Source: Criibacterium bergeronii (GTDB lineage: Bacteria > Bacillota > Clostridia > Peptostreptococcales > Filifactoraceae). From it: a stretch of DNA of 64,000 nt. The stretch covers positions 56,675-120,674 of the forward strand of contig NZ_MBEW02000006.1 of assembly GCF_001693775.2 (NCBI RefSeq), in the 5' to 3' direction. Below are positions 10,346-19,478 of the stretch, piece after piece (within the stretch, counting starts at the first letter, position 1; the number at the start of each line of letters is the position of its first letter). Under the pieces are notes generated by a model. The model was not told the origin of the DNA. It searched no databases and saw only the letters and a list, made by a program, of their open reading frames with translations. Both the position numbers and the translations under genes were made by a program.

Positions 10346-10508
10346 TAACTTATCTACACAAAATTAATATGTTATCCACATAATTATTAAATACTAGATG
10401 TCACAAATTTAAATGTATCCACATACTTATCCACTTATCCACAAGACCTACTACTAATACTACTACATTTTAATTATTATTTTTTATTTTGATAAACTTG
10501 GAGCCATC
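10333..10508 (+). other. oriC: oriC, unwinding half: DnaA boxes plus DnaA-trio element
   Basis: DnaA boxes: 10333-10341 (perfect, minus), 10350-10358 (one mismatch), 10372-10380 (perfect), 10415-10423 (GTATCCACA), 10427-10435 (TTATCCACT) and 10435-10443 (perfect, overlapping the previous by one base). Directly after the last pair comes a CTA-type triplet run (10448-10466, CTACTACTAATACTACTAC), then a nearly pure A/T stretch (10467-10498). This box-box-trio-AT order is that of the Bacillus subtilis basal unwinding element. dnaN starts at 10509 with a GGAG ribosome binding site. Confidence 0.9.
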
Positions 10509-11615
10509 ATGAAATTCAATATTCAAAGAAACGAATTAATCAGAGCCATCAACATGGTTGTTAGAGCTGTATCAACTAAAACATCTATGGAAATATTAAA
10601 AGGGATTTTATTTGAATTAGATAATAATACCCTAACTCTTACTACAAATAATTTACAAATGAGCATACAAACCACACTTCCTTGTCAAATATATGAAACA
10701 GGAAAATTTATAATCGATGCTAAAATGATAAATGATATAGTAAGAAAATTGGAAGAGGATACCATACATTTTTCTATAGTAGAAACAACAGATTTAATAG
10801 AAGTAAGATGTAAAAACTCAAAATTTAACATCAAATACGTCAAATATGAAGATTTTCCAATGCCGTCTTATATAGATGAAAATTCTTTTGTAAAAATAGA
10901 TGCTCAAAAATTAAAAAATCAAATATTAAAAACAGGCTATGCAATTTCAGGCAACAATCCAAATCCAATTTACCAATCCCATTTTATGAAAATAGATTAT
11001 GGTAAAATAAATATGTTTTCCATAGATGGATTTAGAATAGTTATAATGAATCAAGACTACGATGATATGTCTTATGATGATAAAAGATTTATCCTTCAAG
11101 GTCAAAGTATGATTGAAATATCAAAAATTATAGAAGATAAGGATGAATTTATCAAATTTGGATACGATGACAGACATATATGCTTTATGACTGAAAATAC
11201 AATAATAACAACAAATCTTGTAACAGGAAAATTCCTAGAAACAAGCGACTTTTTACCAAAGGAGTCAGATTTTAAATCAATAGCTAAAATTAAGCTTAGT
11301 GATTTTAAATCAGCAGTTGAAAGAGTAGCACTAATGTCATCCAACAAGCTTATAAAATTCAGCACAAAAGACTTTTTGATGAATATAGAGTCAAGAAATG
11401 ATGCAGTAGGAGATGCCAAGGAAATTGTAGATATAAATCTTGAAGGCTCAGATTTTGAAATAGCATTTAATGGAGACTTTATCTTAGATGCTATAAGATA
11501 CATTGATGAAGAATACATCAATATAAATATAGTCGACAGCTTGAGCCCATGTGTAATTACACCTGAAAATAATAAAAATTATCAAAATGTTGTATTACCA
11601 GTAAGGATGAGATAA
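10509..11615 (+). CDS. dnaN: DNA polymerase III beta subunit (sliding clamp)
   Basis: The 368-residue ring-forming clamp that tethers DNA polymerase III and recruits many repair and replication proteins. The three-domain length and the sequence features are typical: the N terminus (MKFNIQRNELIRAINMVVRA), the central ALSGNNPNPI-like segment (here AISGNNPNPI) and the C-terminal VVLPVRMR, which corresponds to the family's LPMR ending. It begins 163 bases after dnaA, directly past the unwinding element. Its TAA stop touches the ATG of the next gene, indicating an operon. Confidence 0.97.
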   Translation: MKFNIQRNELIRAINMVVRAVSTKTSMEILKGILFELDNNTLTLTTNNLQMSIQTTLPCQIYETGKFIIDAKMINDIVRKLEEDTIHFSIVETTDLIEVRCKNSKFNIKYVKYEDFPMPSYIDENSFVKIDAQKLKNQILKTGYAISGNNPNPIYQSHFMKIDYGKINMFSIDGFRIVIMNQDYDDMSYDDKRFILQGQSMIEISKIIEDKDEFIKFGYDDRHICFMTENTIITTNLVTGKFLETSDFLPKESDFKSIAKIKLSDFKSAVERVALMSSNKLIKFSTKDFLMNIESRNDAVGDAKEIVDINLEGSDFEIAFNGDFILDAIRYIDEEYININIVDSLSPCVITPENNKNYQNVVLPVRMR

Positions 11616-12143
11616 ATGAACGTAGGATTTGTCAGTGATACCCATGGAGACGAATATTTTTTTAAAAAAGCAGTGGAATTTATGTGTGAATATGATATGA
11701 TTATACATACCGGAGATGTGCAATCATACGGTGAGACATACCCAACCTTTATAAGCGAGTATATATCAACACTAAGTAATATTTACTTTGTAAGGGGAAA
11801 TGGGGATTATTTTGATGGGAAAAAACTGCTTGGCGTTGAAAATGACTTTGAAAGTAAAATATTTAATGCAGATGGGATAAAAATATTTGCAACACATTCA
11901 CATATGAAGCCTATGAGTAGCTATATTAGTGAGGCTATAAAAAATGACTGTAAAATTCTTACCTATGGTCATACTCACGTAAAACAATTGCAAAAGACAC
12001 AAGAAGGTTTAATTTTATTAAACCCCGGTTCTACATCTAGACCAAGAGATGGAATAAAGTCATTTGCATATATGCAAAACGGAATATTAAAATTATATAA
12101 TTTAGAAGATTTTAGCGTAATAGCACAAATAGAGGTCAAGTAA
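11616..12143 (+). CDS. YfcE/MJ0936-type metallophosphoesterase
   Basis: A calcineurin-like phosphodiesterase of 175 residues. The metal-binding motifs are visible in order: SDTHGD (8-13), HTGDVQ (about 45), RGNGD (about 70; GNCD/GNGD motif), THSH (about 101) and YGHTH (about 126). The short single-domain form matches the YfcE group of Mn2+-dependent phosphodiesterases whose natural substrate is not settled. Its ATG follows the dnaN stop without a gap, so it depends on dnaN transcription and translation. It is not usually next to dnaN. Confidence 0.85.
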   Translation: MNVGFVSDTHGDEYFFKKAVEFMCEYDMIIHTGDVQSYGETYPTFISEYISTLSNIYFVRGNGDYFDGKKLLGVENDFESKIFNADGIKIFATHSHMKPMSSYISEAIKNDCKILTYGHTHVKQLQKTQEGLILLNPGSTSRPRDGIKSFAYMQNGILKLYNLEDFSVIAQIEVK

Positions 12144-12161
12144 ATATAAAGGAAATTGTAG

Positions 12162-12830
12162 ATGAAAAATCCACGAAAACTATTTGATAAAAAAATGGTT
12201 TGTCCAAATTGTCATAATGAATTTGAAACAAAATCTCCTTTTACTAGTAGATTAAGAGTATTAGAATATAAATCTGATGGGCATAAGATATACAAAGATT
12301 GTTCACCTTATTATTATGAAGTATCAGTTTGTCCATTTTGTGGCTTTGCCTTTACAAATAGATTAAATAATCCGGTTTATGAAGAGGATGTACCTAAGCT
12401 ATTGGAATATTTTAAAAATGTAAAGAACTTTAGCAATTATACTGGTGAAAGAACTATACAAGATGCTATAAGGATATCAAAATTGGCTCTTATAATTGCA
12501 AAATTGATGGAAGAACCTCATACTCTTGTAGGTGCACAATTTCTTAAAACAGCATGGCTATATAGAGAAATTGGAGATGAGAAAAACGAGCTTGCAAATT
12601 TAAGACTAGTAAAGGAGCATTTGACAGAGGCATTTGAAAGTGAAGATTTTGAATATTTTGGATTAAGTGCCCATGTTTTATACAATATATTAGCTGAGAC
12701 GTCTAGGACACTTGACGATTACAGCAGTGCAGCAAAGTTTTATGAAAAACTTTTTAAAAGTACGACAGCACCAATATATATGAAGCAGAGAGCTCAAAAT
12801 AATTGGCTGGAATACAATGGAAGATTTTAA
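12162..12830 (+). CDS. DUF2225 family protein
   Basis: This 222-residue protein has two CxxC pairs near the N terminus (CPNCHNEF at about 14-21 and CPFCGFAF at about 63-70), probably a zinc-binding module. An alpha-helical, TPR-like region follows, ending in NWLEYNGRF. This is the DUF2225 pattern of Clostridia; no function is established. It lies 18 bases after the phosphodiesterase and 18 bases before mnmG, in one rightward operon. Confidence 0.75.
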   Translation: MKNPRKLFDKKMVCPNCHNEFETKSPFTSRLRVLEYKSDGHKIYKDCSPYYYEVSVCPFCGFAFTNRLNNPVYEEDVPKLLEYFKNVKNFSNYTGERTIQDAIRISKLALIIAKLMEEPHTLVGAQFLKTAWLYREIGDEKNELANLRLVKEHLTEAFESEDFEYFGLSAHVLYNILAETSRTLDDYSSAAKFYEKLFKSTTAPIYMKQRAQNNWLEYNGRF

Positions 12831-12848
12831 CAAAAGTATAGGAGAAAT

Positions 12849-14735
12849 ATGGTTTTTAACGCAGGAACATATGATGTAATAGTAATAGGTGCAGGACACG
12901 CAGGTATAGAAGCAGCACTTGCACCGGCAAGAATTGGTCTTAGCACATTGCTTGTAACCTTATCAATGGAAACAATAGGATATATGCCATGTAATCCATC
13001 TGTAGGCGGTACAGGTAAAGGACATCTTGTTAGAGAGCTTGACGCTTTGGGTGGACAGATGGGTATTTCATCAGACAAGACATTTTTGCAGTCAAAAATG
13101 CTAAATACCTCTAAAGGTGTAGCTGTAAGGTCACTTAGAGTACAGGTTGATAAACAGCAATATCATTTATATATGAAAAAAGTTGTTGAAGAGCAAAAAA
13201 ATTTAGATATAGTTATGGACGAAGTAATGAGCATAGAGGTAGAAGGACAAAAGGTAAAGTCTGTAACTACAAAGCTAAATGCTAGATACTATGCTAAGGC
13301 TGTCATAGTTGCAACAGGTGTATACCTTGACTCCAAGGTATATATAGGAGAAGTCAATTATGAGTCAGGACCGCTTGGACTTAGAGGAGCCTATGGCTTG
13401 TCAGATAACCTAAAAAATCTAAATATACCGATACGCAAATTTAAAACCGGAACACCGGCTAGAGTACACAAGGACTCTATAGATTTTAGCAAAATGATAG
13501 AGCAATTTGGAGATAAACAAATAGAACCAATGTCATTTTTGAATGAAGGAGTTGATATTGGTGATAATCAGGTATCATGTTACCTTACAAAGACCAATGA
13601 AAATACTCATAAAATAATATTGGATAATATAAACCGTTCCTCATTTATAAGAGGTGATATGACAGCTATAGCTGGAGCTAGATATTGTCCATCAATAGAA
13701 GATAAAGTAACAAGATTTAGAGATAAAGACTCTCATCAGTTTTTTGTAGAGCCTGAAGGAATAGATAACAAAGAGTACTATATTCAAGGATTTTCTTCAT
13801 CATTGGCTTATGATATACAATTAGAAATGTATAAGACAGTACCAGGATTGGAAAATTGCAAAATGATTAGACCTGCCTATGCTATAGAATATGATTGCAT
13901 AGACCCATTATTCTTAAAACCGACATTAGAAACCATAGATATATCAGGACTTTATTTTGCAGGACAAATGAACTCAACCAGCGGATATGAAGAGGCTGCT
14001 GCTCAAGGCATAGTTGCAGGCATAAATGCAGCTGCAAAACTAAAAGGCATGGAAGAAATGATATTAACTCGTGACAACAGTTATATAGGTGTACTCATAG
14101 ATGATTTAGTTACAAAAGGTACAAATGAGCCATATAGAATAATGACCTCAAGAGCTGAGTATAGACTATTACTAAGACAGGATAATGCTGATGAAAGACT
14201 GACTGAAATAGGTTATAAATATGGACTGGTTGATGAACAAAGATATGAAAAATTTAAGCAAAAGTACGATAGCCTTGACAAAGAATTAGAAAGATTAAAA
14301 AATACCAGTGCAGATTTTAATAAAATAAATGTTTATTTTGAAAATAACGGTATAACTCCACTTTCCTCAAATGTAAACGCATACAATCTTCTAAAAAGAC
14401 CTGAGGTAAATTATAATACACTAATAGAGCTTGGTATTGGCGATGAACAACTACCAAAATATGTTCAAAGTAAAGTAGAGACTGAGGCAAAATATGAAGG
14501 CTATATAGTAAAGCAAAAGCAGCAGGTTGAAAAGTTTAAAAAACTTGAAAACAGACTTATCCCTGATGAAATAGATTATGAAGATGTAAAGGGCATAAGA
14601 ATAGAGGCTAGACAAAAGCTTACGAAAATAAAACCTCATAGTATTGGTCAGGCATCAAGGATATCAGGAGTATCTCCATCTGATATATCAGTATTGATGG
14701 TGTACTTAAATGCTTACAATAAAATAAATGGATAG
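12849..14735 (+). CDS. mnmG: tRNA uridine-5-carboxymethylaminomethyl modification enzyme MnmG (GidA)
   Basis: The FAD-dependent partner of MnmE that modifies the wobble uridine of certain tRNAs, 628 residues. The N-terminal dinucleotide motif ([16 protein letters not shown]), the [15 protein letters not shown] segment, the second FAD region ([12 protein letters not shown]) and [17 protein letters not shown] are all present. The C-terminal helical domain ends with [17 protein letters not shown]. MnmE is not encoded nearby. In many Firmicutes mnmE-mnmG follow jag; here mnmG has moved to the dnaN operon. Confidence 0.97.
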   Translation: MVFNAGTYDVIVIGAGHAGIEAALAPARIGLSTLLVTLSMETIGYMPCNPSVGGTGKGHLVRELDALGGQMGISSDKTFLQSKMLNTSKGVAVRSLRVQVDKQQYHLYMKKVVEEQKNLDIVMDEVMSIEVEGQKVKSVTTKLNARYYAKAVIVATGVYLDSKVYIGEVNYESGPLGLRGAYGLSDNLKNLNIPIRKFKTGTPARVHKDSIDFSKMIEQFGDKQIEPMSFLNEGVDIGDNQVSCYLTKTNENTHKIILDNINRSSFIRGDMTAIAGARYCPSIEDKVTRFRDKDSHQFFVEPEGIDNKEYYIQGFSSSLAYDIQLEMYKTVPGLENCKMIRPAYAIEYDCIDPLFLKPTLETIDISGLYFAGQMNSTSGYEEAAAQGIVAGINAAAKLKGMEEMILTRDNSYIGVLIDDLVTKGTNEPYRIMTSRAEYRLLLRQDNADERLTEIGYKYGLVDEQRYEKFKQKYDSLDKELERLKNTSADFNKINVYFENNGITPLSSNVNAYNLLKRPEVNYNTLIELGIGDEQLPKYVQSKVETEAKYEGYIVKQKQQVEKFKKLENRLIPDEIDYEDVKGIRIEARQKLTKIKPHSIGQASRISGVSPSDISVLMVYLNAYNKING

Positions 14736-14794
14736 GTTTATAATTTAAATTAATATTTAAATAAACATAATTTAGTATATAAAACTAGGGGTAT

Positions 14795-15637
14795 ATGTTG
14801 AGTAATATATTAAAATCTGATAATCTATACGATAAAGTAAAAGAAGATTTAAAATTCAAAATATCAAAATTAAAAAAAATACCAAAAATTGCTATCATTA
14901 GATTTGGAAATTCTCCTGCTGATTTAGCATACCAAAAAGGAATTGTTGCTACTTCTTCTAGTCTTGGCATAACAGATGATGTATATGAATTTGATATAAA
15001 TATTGATACTGATACTATTGTTTCACTTTTAGAAAGACTTAACAATGACGATGACATTGGCGGTATATTAATATTAAAACCAATGCCCAAAAGCTTGGAT
15101 GAAGAAAAAATAAATCATAAAATATCTGTAGATAAGGATTTGGACTGCATAAATCCGGTAAATAAAGCCAAGGTATATTCAGGTGACATAGATGGATTTA
15201 TACCACTTTCGCCTAAAGCTGCTGTAAAATTATTGGAATATTACGACTATGATTTAAAAGGGAAAAAATGCGTAATAGTCAATGACTCTCAAATAGTAGG
15301 CAAGCCACTTGCTATGATATTGCTAAAAAAAATGGCTACAGTATCTATTTGCCATATTTATACGCAGGATTTAAAAGCCTATACAAAAAATGCAGATATA
15401 GTATTTGTAGCCACTGGAGTACCGGAGATGTTTGACAGCAGTTATTTTAGTGAAAATACTACTGTAATTGATATTGGAATATCTCGCAACAAAAAAGGCG
15501 AGATGAAAGGTGACCTTGATGAAGAGGAAGTAAACGGCAAAATAAAAGCCTACAGCCCGGTAAAAGGCGGAGTAGGCAAGCTGACAAATTTATTTTTGCT
15601 GGAAAGCATGATTAAAAAGGCATTAAAAAATAAATAA
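14795..15637 (+). CDS. folD: bifunctional methylenetetrahydrofolate dehydrogenase/cyclohydrolase
   Basis: FolD interconverts 5,10-methylene-, methenyl- and 10-formyl-tetrahydrofolate. At 280 residues it has the normal length. The family YQKG motif is present (Y47, K49 region; LAYQKG), as are the substrate segment GGILILKPMP, the DKDLDCINP motif and the NAD(P)-binding VIVNDSQIVGKPLA (usually GRSxIVGxP) with DIGISR. The C-terminal PVKGGVGKLTN matches the conserved PGGVGPMT, with Leu for Pro-Met. The start has AGGGGTAT upstream. It stands after mnmG with a 59-base gap, probably in the same transcript. Confidence 0.92.
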   Translation: MLSNILKSDNLYDKVKEDLKFKISKLKKIPKIAIIRFGNSPADLAYQKGIVATSSSLGITDDVYEFDINIDTDTIVSLLERLNNDDDIGGILILKPMPKSLDEEKINHKISVDKDLDCINPVNKAKVYSGDIDGFIPLSPKAAVKLLEYYDYDLKGKKCVIVNDSQIVGKPLAMILLKKMATVSICHIYTQDLKAYTKNADIVFVATGVPEMFDSSYFSENTTVIDIGISRNKKGEMKGDLDEEEVNGKIKAYSPVKGGVGKLTNLFLLESMIKKALKNK

Positions 15638-15699
15638 ACTTTATAAAATATATAAAATAGTATATATGGTAAATTTTATTGATTGGTGTTAAAATTAAA

Positions 15700-15728
15700 T
15701 TGACAAATCAATTCTTATACCTTATAAT
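15700..15728 (+). promoter_or_regulatory. sigma-A promoter of rpmH
   Basis: A consensus -35 TTGACA (15700-15705) and a consensus -10 TATAAT (15723-15728) are separated by 17 bases. The -10 lies about 60 bases upstream of the rpmH start codon. Confidence 0.9.
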
Positions 15729-15789
15729 TAAACGATATGATGCGTATTTAATGGATACAAGTAAATAAGCAAGTAAAGGGAGTGATATA

Positions 15790-15927
15790 ATGAATAAAGG
15801 AACTTATCAACCAAAGAAGAGACAAAGAAGTAAAGTACACGGCTTTAGGCAAAGAATGAGAACAGTTGGCGGAAGAAACGTTTTGAGAAGAAGAAGAGCA
15901 AAAGGTAGAAAGAAACTGTCAGCTTAA
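15790..15927 (+). CDS. rpmH: 50S ribosomal protein L34
   Basis: The 45-residue, strongly basic ribosomal protein L34. The sequence contains the family core [19 protein letters not shown] followed by a basic [13 protein letters not shown] end. The ATG is preceded by AAAGGGAGTG. It is the first gene of the rpmH-rnpA-yidD-yidC-jag cluster, has its own consensus promoter, and a strong terminator follows it. Confidence 0.97.
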   Translation: MNKGTYQPKKRQRSKVHGFRQRMRTVGGRNVLRRRRAKGRKKLSA

Positions 15928-15940
15928 TACGTTTTAGTTA

Positions 15941-15968
15941 GCCACTTATGAATTTAAGTGGCTTTTTA
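15941..15968 (+). terminator. terminator between rpmH and rnpA
   Basis: A 7-bp stem GCCACTT/AAGTGGC (15941-15947 with 15956-15962) is followed by five T. It probably keeps rpmH mRNA far more abundant than the downstream rnpA part. Confidence 0.85.
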
Positions 15969-16011
15969 TTCGTATTTAAAATTATTAAAATTTTTTTGGT
16001 AGTATAAATGG

Positions 16012-16368
16012 ATGGCATATATGGATTTTGAAATGCTAAAAAAGGATAAAGAATTTAAATACTTATATTCAAGGGGTAAATCCTTTGCTAATAAAAAGTT
16101 GGTAATGTATTATACCTATACAAAAAGCGATGTCCCTAAAATAGGTATTAGCGTATCAAAAAAAGTAGGAAAAGCCATTACACGAAACTACTTGAGACGC
16201 ATCATAAAAGAAAACCTAAGAAATAGGCAAGACCTTAAAAAAAATATAAACATGATAATTATTGTGAGAGTGGGAGCAGACGACTTAGACTACAGGTCTA
16301 TGGGCAAATCTCTGTCTCATCTTTTTAACAAGTGTAAATTAACAGTTAATAATAAAGGTGATGAATAA
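16012..16368 (+). CDS. rnpA: ribonuclease P protein component
   Basis: The small basic protein that helps the RNase P ribozyme bind and cleave pre-tRNA. The central RNR motif region is present (ISVSKKVGKAITRNYLRRI, about 44-62). With the first ATG it is 118 residues; a second in-frame ATG three codons on (16021) starts nearer the family norm, and neither has a strong ribosome binding site. The end overlaps yidD. It follows the rpmH terminator, so it is expressed by read-through or a weak own promoter. Confidence 0.93.
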   Translation: MAYMDFEMLKKDKEFKYLYSRGKSFANKKLVMYYTYTKSDVPKIGISVSKKVGKAITRNYLRRIIKENLRNRQDLKKNINMIIIVRVGADDLDYRSMGKSLSHLFNKCKLTVNNKGDE

Positions 16369-16597
16369 TATAAAAATCTTATCAAAGCTTGCAATATTAA
16401 TGATACGATTTTATCAATCGGCAATATCTCCAGCCATAGGACCACATTGTAGGTTTATACCCACTTGCTCAGCCTATGCACTACAGTGCTATAGAGAGTA
16501 TAATTTTTTTAAGGCAACATTTCTGACTATAACAAGACTACTTAGATGCAATCCACTTTTTAAGGGTGGATATGACCCAGTTCCCAAGAAAAAGTAA
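16361..16597 (+). CDS. yidD: membrane protein insertion efficiency factor YidD
   Basis: This small amphipathic protein of about 78 residues is thought to assist YidC-dependent insertion at the inner face of the membrane. The family core is clear: IRFYQSAISPAIGPHCRFIP, then TCSAYALQ and a GGYDPVP end. It overlaps the rnpA end by a few bases. The ATG at 16361 is preferred; an in-frame GTG one codon earlier is possible. Confidence 0.93.
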   Translation: MNNIKILSKLAILMIRFYQSAISPAIGPHCRFIPTCSAYALQCYREYNFFKATFLTITRLLRCNPLFKGGYDPVPKKK

Positions 16598-16618
16598 TTT
16601 CCTTTCAAGGAGGATGAT

Positions 16619-17365
16619 TTGGAGCAAATATCAAACTTCTTTGGAACTATCCTAAAGTTTTTTTATGATATTTCCGGAGAATATTATTTGGCGATAATCT
16701 TTTTCACAATAGTGACAAAGCTTATACTCCTGCCTTTTACATTTTCGCAGATGAAATCGCAAGCTGCAATGAAAAGGGTACAGCCAAAAATTGACGCAAT
16801 TAATAAAAAATATAAAGGCAATCCACAAAAGCAAAATGAATTATTGCAAAGACTATACAAAGAAAATAATGTAAACCCATTAGCCGGATGCTTGCCATTA
16901 TTGGTGCAGTTCCCAGTTATCATGGCAATGTATAACGTTGTTAGAGACCCAGTAAAATTTGTATTTAAATCTCAGGAAGTTTACGATGCTATACAAAAAG
17001 GATTTTTTTGGATAAACTCACTTTCAAATGTTGATGCAATACCAATAGCATTAGGTGGAAAAACAATAGGACTTCCGGGTATATTACCTATACTTTCTGC
17101 AATAGCTACCTATTATTCAATAAGAATGACTACAGCAAAGTCGTCAAATTCATCAGAAAACCAAAATGAAATGATGAAATCTATGAACAGCTCAATGCAG
17201 GTTATGATGCCAATGATGATGTTATTTTTTGGTATCACACTGCCATCAGGCTTGGTATTATATTGGGTAGTCGGAACAATAGTGCAGATAATACAACAAT
17301 ACTTTATAGGAAAGTATGAAGAAAAACACTTCAATGAAAACAAAACAAAGAGTGTAAAGAATTAG
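16619..17365 (+). CDS. yidC: membrane protein insertase YidC/OxaA (SpoIIIJ type)
   Basis: This 248-residue polytopic insertase places proteins into the cytoplasmic membrane, alone or with SecYEG. It shows the YidC core: a first membrane segment, the cytoplasmic hairpin with PFTFSQMKSQAAMKRVQP, then NPLAGCLPLLVQFPVIMAMY, a PLPG-like segment (GLPGILPILSAIATY) and the final membrane segments ending with YWVVGTIVQIIQQY. It starts at TTG (16619) with AAGGAGG 8 bases upstream. No lipobox is seen, unlike Bacillus SpoIIIJ. It lies between yidD and jag. Confidence 0.95.
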   Translation: MEQISNFFGTILKFFYDISGEYYLAIIFFTIVTKLILLPFTFSQMKSQAAMKRVQPKIDAINKKYKGNPQKQNELLQRLYKENNVNPLAGCLPLLVQFPVIMAMYNVVRDPVKFVFKSQEVYDAIQKGFFWINSLSNVDAIPIALGGKTIGLPGILPILSAIATYYSIRMTTAKSSNSSENQNEMMKSMNSSMQVMMPMMMLFFGITLPSGLVLYWVVGTIVQIIQQYFIGKYEEKHFNENKTKSVKN

Positions 17366-17375
17366 AGGAGAGATA

Positions 17376-18206
17376 ATGGAATTCACGGGTAAGACATATG
17401 AAGAAGCTTTGCAAAAAGCAAAAGATTATTATGAAGTATCAAGTGATGACAGCCTTGACATAAAAGTAATGGCAGAAGGAAGCAAAGGATTTTTAGGACT
17501 AGGTGCTAAAGATTATGTTATAAAGGTTGAACAGCTGCCTAATTCTTTAGAAAAAAATATAAATGAGTTTCGCAGTGAACAAATTGAAAATGCCAATCAA
17601 AATGACGCTATATCAACTACAGCTGCAGCCTCAGTTTCCAGTGAAGAAGATATACAAGCAAAAATGAACCACATACAAAAATTTATTAAAGAAATATATA
17701 ACTCAATTGATATAGAGCCTGAAATAAAAACTGATTATGATGGTGAAAATATCAACGTAGTTATTAGTGGAGAAGGAGCCTCAGCTTTAATAGGTAGACG
17801 TGGACAAGGCTTGGATGCACTTCAGTTTATAACAGGCATAGTAGCTAATAAAGATGCAGATTACAAAAGAGTATTAATAGATATAGAAAACTACAGAGAT
17901 AAAAGACAAGCCAGCCTTGAACAATATGCAAAATCAATGGCAAGAAAAGCTGTCAGAGAAAAAAGAAACGTACGCCTTGAGCCGATGAACCCATACGAAA
18001 GACGTATAGTACATTTTGCTCTGCAAGGTGATAAAAAAATAGAAACCTACTCTCAGGGTGAAGACCCCGATAGATATGTAGTAATATCATATAAAGGCTA
18101 CAAAAAATATGATAGAATAACACCATCAAGAGTAGAAAACGAAGAACAGCAACCCCGTCCTAAATATGATTACGGCGAATATAAGGACGAAACAGAAGAA
18201 CTTTAG
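17376..18206 (+). CDS. jag: RNA-binding protein KhpB/Jag (Jag-N, KH, R3H)
   Basis: A cytoplasmic RNA-binding protein of 276 residues linked in other Firmicutes to cell-shape and sRNA or mRNA control. Domains in order: Jag-N (1-52, with EGSKGFLGLGAKDYVIKV), a low-complexity linker, KH-II (about 112-170, GEGASALIGRRGQGLDALQ) and R3H (about 175-245, NPYERRIVHFAL and VVISYKGYKKY). It follows yidC by 10 bases and ends the cluster before a strong terminator. mnmE, often next, is missing here. Confidence 0.93.
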   Translation: MEFTGKTYEEALQKAKDYYEVSSDDSLDIKVMAEGSKGFLGLGAKDYVIKVEQLPNSLEKNINEFRSEQIENANQNDAISTTAAASVSSEEDIQAKMNHIQKFIKEIYNSIDIEPEIKTDYDGENINVVISGEGASALIGRRGQGLDALQFITGIVANKDADYKRVLIDIENYRDKRQASLEQYAKSMARKAVREKRNVRLEPMNPYERRIVHFALQGDKKIETYSQGEDPDRYVVISYKGYKKYDRITPSRVENEEQQPRPKYDYGEYKDETEEL

Positions 18207-18243
18207 ACTATAAAATTTAATAAAGCCAACGAAATAAATAAAA

Positions 18244-18280
18244 AAACTGCTGGAGGATAAGCCTTTAGCAGTTTTTTTTG
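18244..18280 (+). terminator. terminator after jag
   Basis: An 8-bp stem AAACTGCT/AGCAGTTT (18244-18251 with 18267-18274) runs into eight T. Confidence 0.85.
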
Positions 18281-18324
18281 CAGTAATATGAAATAAAGTT
18301 TTTTTATTTGAAAATGTAGGTGAT

Positions 18325-18495
18325 ATGTTTATGTATTTATTTTCTCTATTAATTTTCCAAGCTATAACTATAGCACTTTGGAAATTTACAAATAATGACC
18401 AATACCTATTATTATGTGCGTCAGGTTCGTTTTGTTTTCTTACTTATTCTACATTTAAGAATTTTAAAAAGGATAATAAAAATAAAAAATTATAA
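18325..18495 (+). CDS. small hydrophobic hypothetical protein
   Basis: This 56-residue protein has two hydrophobic segments (MYLFSLLIFQAITIALW and YLLLCASGSFCFLTY) and a lysine-rich tail. The ATG follows AGGTGAT at good spacing. No family is recognised; the layout suggests a small two-helix membrane protein. It stands alone after the jag terminator. Confidence 0.45.
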   Translation: MFMYLFSLLIFQAITIALWKFTNNDQYLLLCASGSFCFLTYSTFKNFKKDNKNKKL

Positions 18496-18647
18496 GGTTG
18501 AAATTTAGCAATATAATATATTTAGTTTATTTATGCCATTTATTCTATTTTAAGATATTGGCTAAAAAATAAAAATTATAATGATTAAACATAGGTCAGG
18601 TCTACAATGTAAAATTAGTAATACATTTTAGGATATTATTAAATAAA

Positions 18648-19030
18648 TTATATATCCACATCTTTCATATAAGCAACGAAATTAAAATAATTGTAAAAGT
18701 CGACAAAACTTCTCAAGTTATGACTGTCGATATATTCTTTAGGGTCGTAGATATAATCATTGTCTAGTTCATCCCAAACTCCATTTATTCGCTTTGACTG
18801 ATATAATATTTTTAGGTCGGCACGATAGTAAAAATCCACATTTTTATCTTTGTCATAGGGAGATAATCCATAACATCCAAATTTATCAACATATACACTA
18901 TATTCTGCTAAATCTACAGTGTCACCGGTGTCACGGCTATAGCTTGCAATAGCATCAAATAAAATAGTCTCTTTTATTTTATTGGCTTTTTGCTCTATAA
19001 CAAGGTTGAAAAAGATTATAAAAATTATTA
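18648..19030 (-). pseudogene. remnant of a secreted or membrane-anchored hypothetical protein
   Basis: The clean C-terminal frame (63 residues from a GTG at 18839) continues upstream without a stop to about 19030. It reads as a hydrophobic run (IIIIFIIFFNLVIEQ) followed by DTVDLAEYSVYVDKFGCYG. A TAG lies in frame just before the hydrophobic run and no ATG, GTG or TTG is found there, so the signal or anchor segment has lost its start. If GTG 18839 is used, a short acidic, Tyr-rich cytoplasmic peptide would be made. Family not recognised. Confidence 0.35.
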
Positions 19031-19036
19031 TTATCG

Positions 19037-19171
19037 CTTGGGACTAAATATGTAGAGGGCATACAAGATTTAATAGCGGAGGATTTACTGGAAGAGACTG
19101 ACAAAATAATGTATGAATATAAAAAAACTAAAAAAAATTTTAGAGGAACTGTAAAACTACTCAATAAATAA
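19037..19171 (+). pseudogene. C-terminal remnant of an unknown gene
   Basis: An open frame of 44 codons reads GTKYVEGIQDLIAEDLLEE and ends VKLLNK before TAA. It has the acidic/lysine pattern of real protein but no start. The next frame upstream (DYKNYYYRLG) seems to continue it, which suggests a frameshift near 19045. It faces the remnant at 18648-19030 on the other strand. Confidence 0.3.
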
Positions 19172-19291
19172 AGAACTTATAAATTTTGTATTTTATTACC
19201 TTATTAAAAAATGATAAGTTTCAAAACTAAATGCAACATCAATCCTAAACCTATGTGCATTTACTTTGTCAAATAACATACATCTTAGATT

Positions 19292-19332
19292 AAAGACAAA
19301 AAAGTTGTTGTAATAATAACTTTTTTGTCTTT
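19292..19332. terminator. long bidirectional hairpin
   Basis: A perfect 15-bp inverted repeat (19292-19306 with 19318-19332, AAAGACAAAAAAGTT) with an 11-base loop lies between the remnants and the first lipoprotein gene. Confidence 0.65.
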
Positions 19333-19478
19333 ATTTATTATTTGCAGAAACAGAATTTATTTTACATATTTATTTATTAAATATCAGCCATTTGGTGGAT
19401 GTAATTATTATTTTGTTGACGTATAATGAAAAAAAGTTGAAATAAAATAATTAAAAACATTATTTTTAGGAGGCAGTT

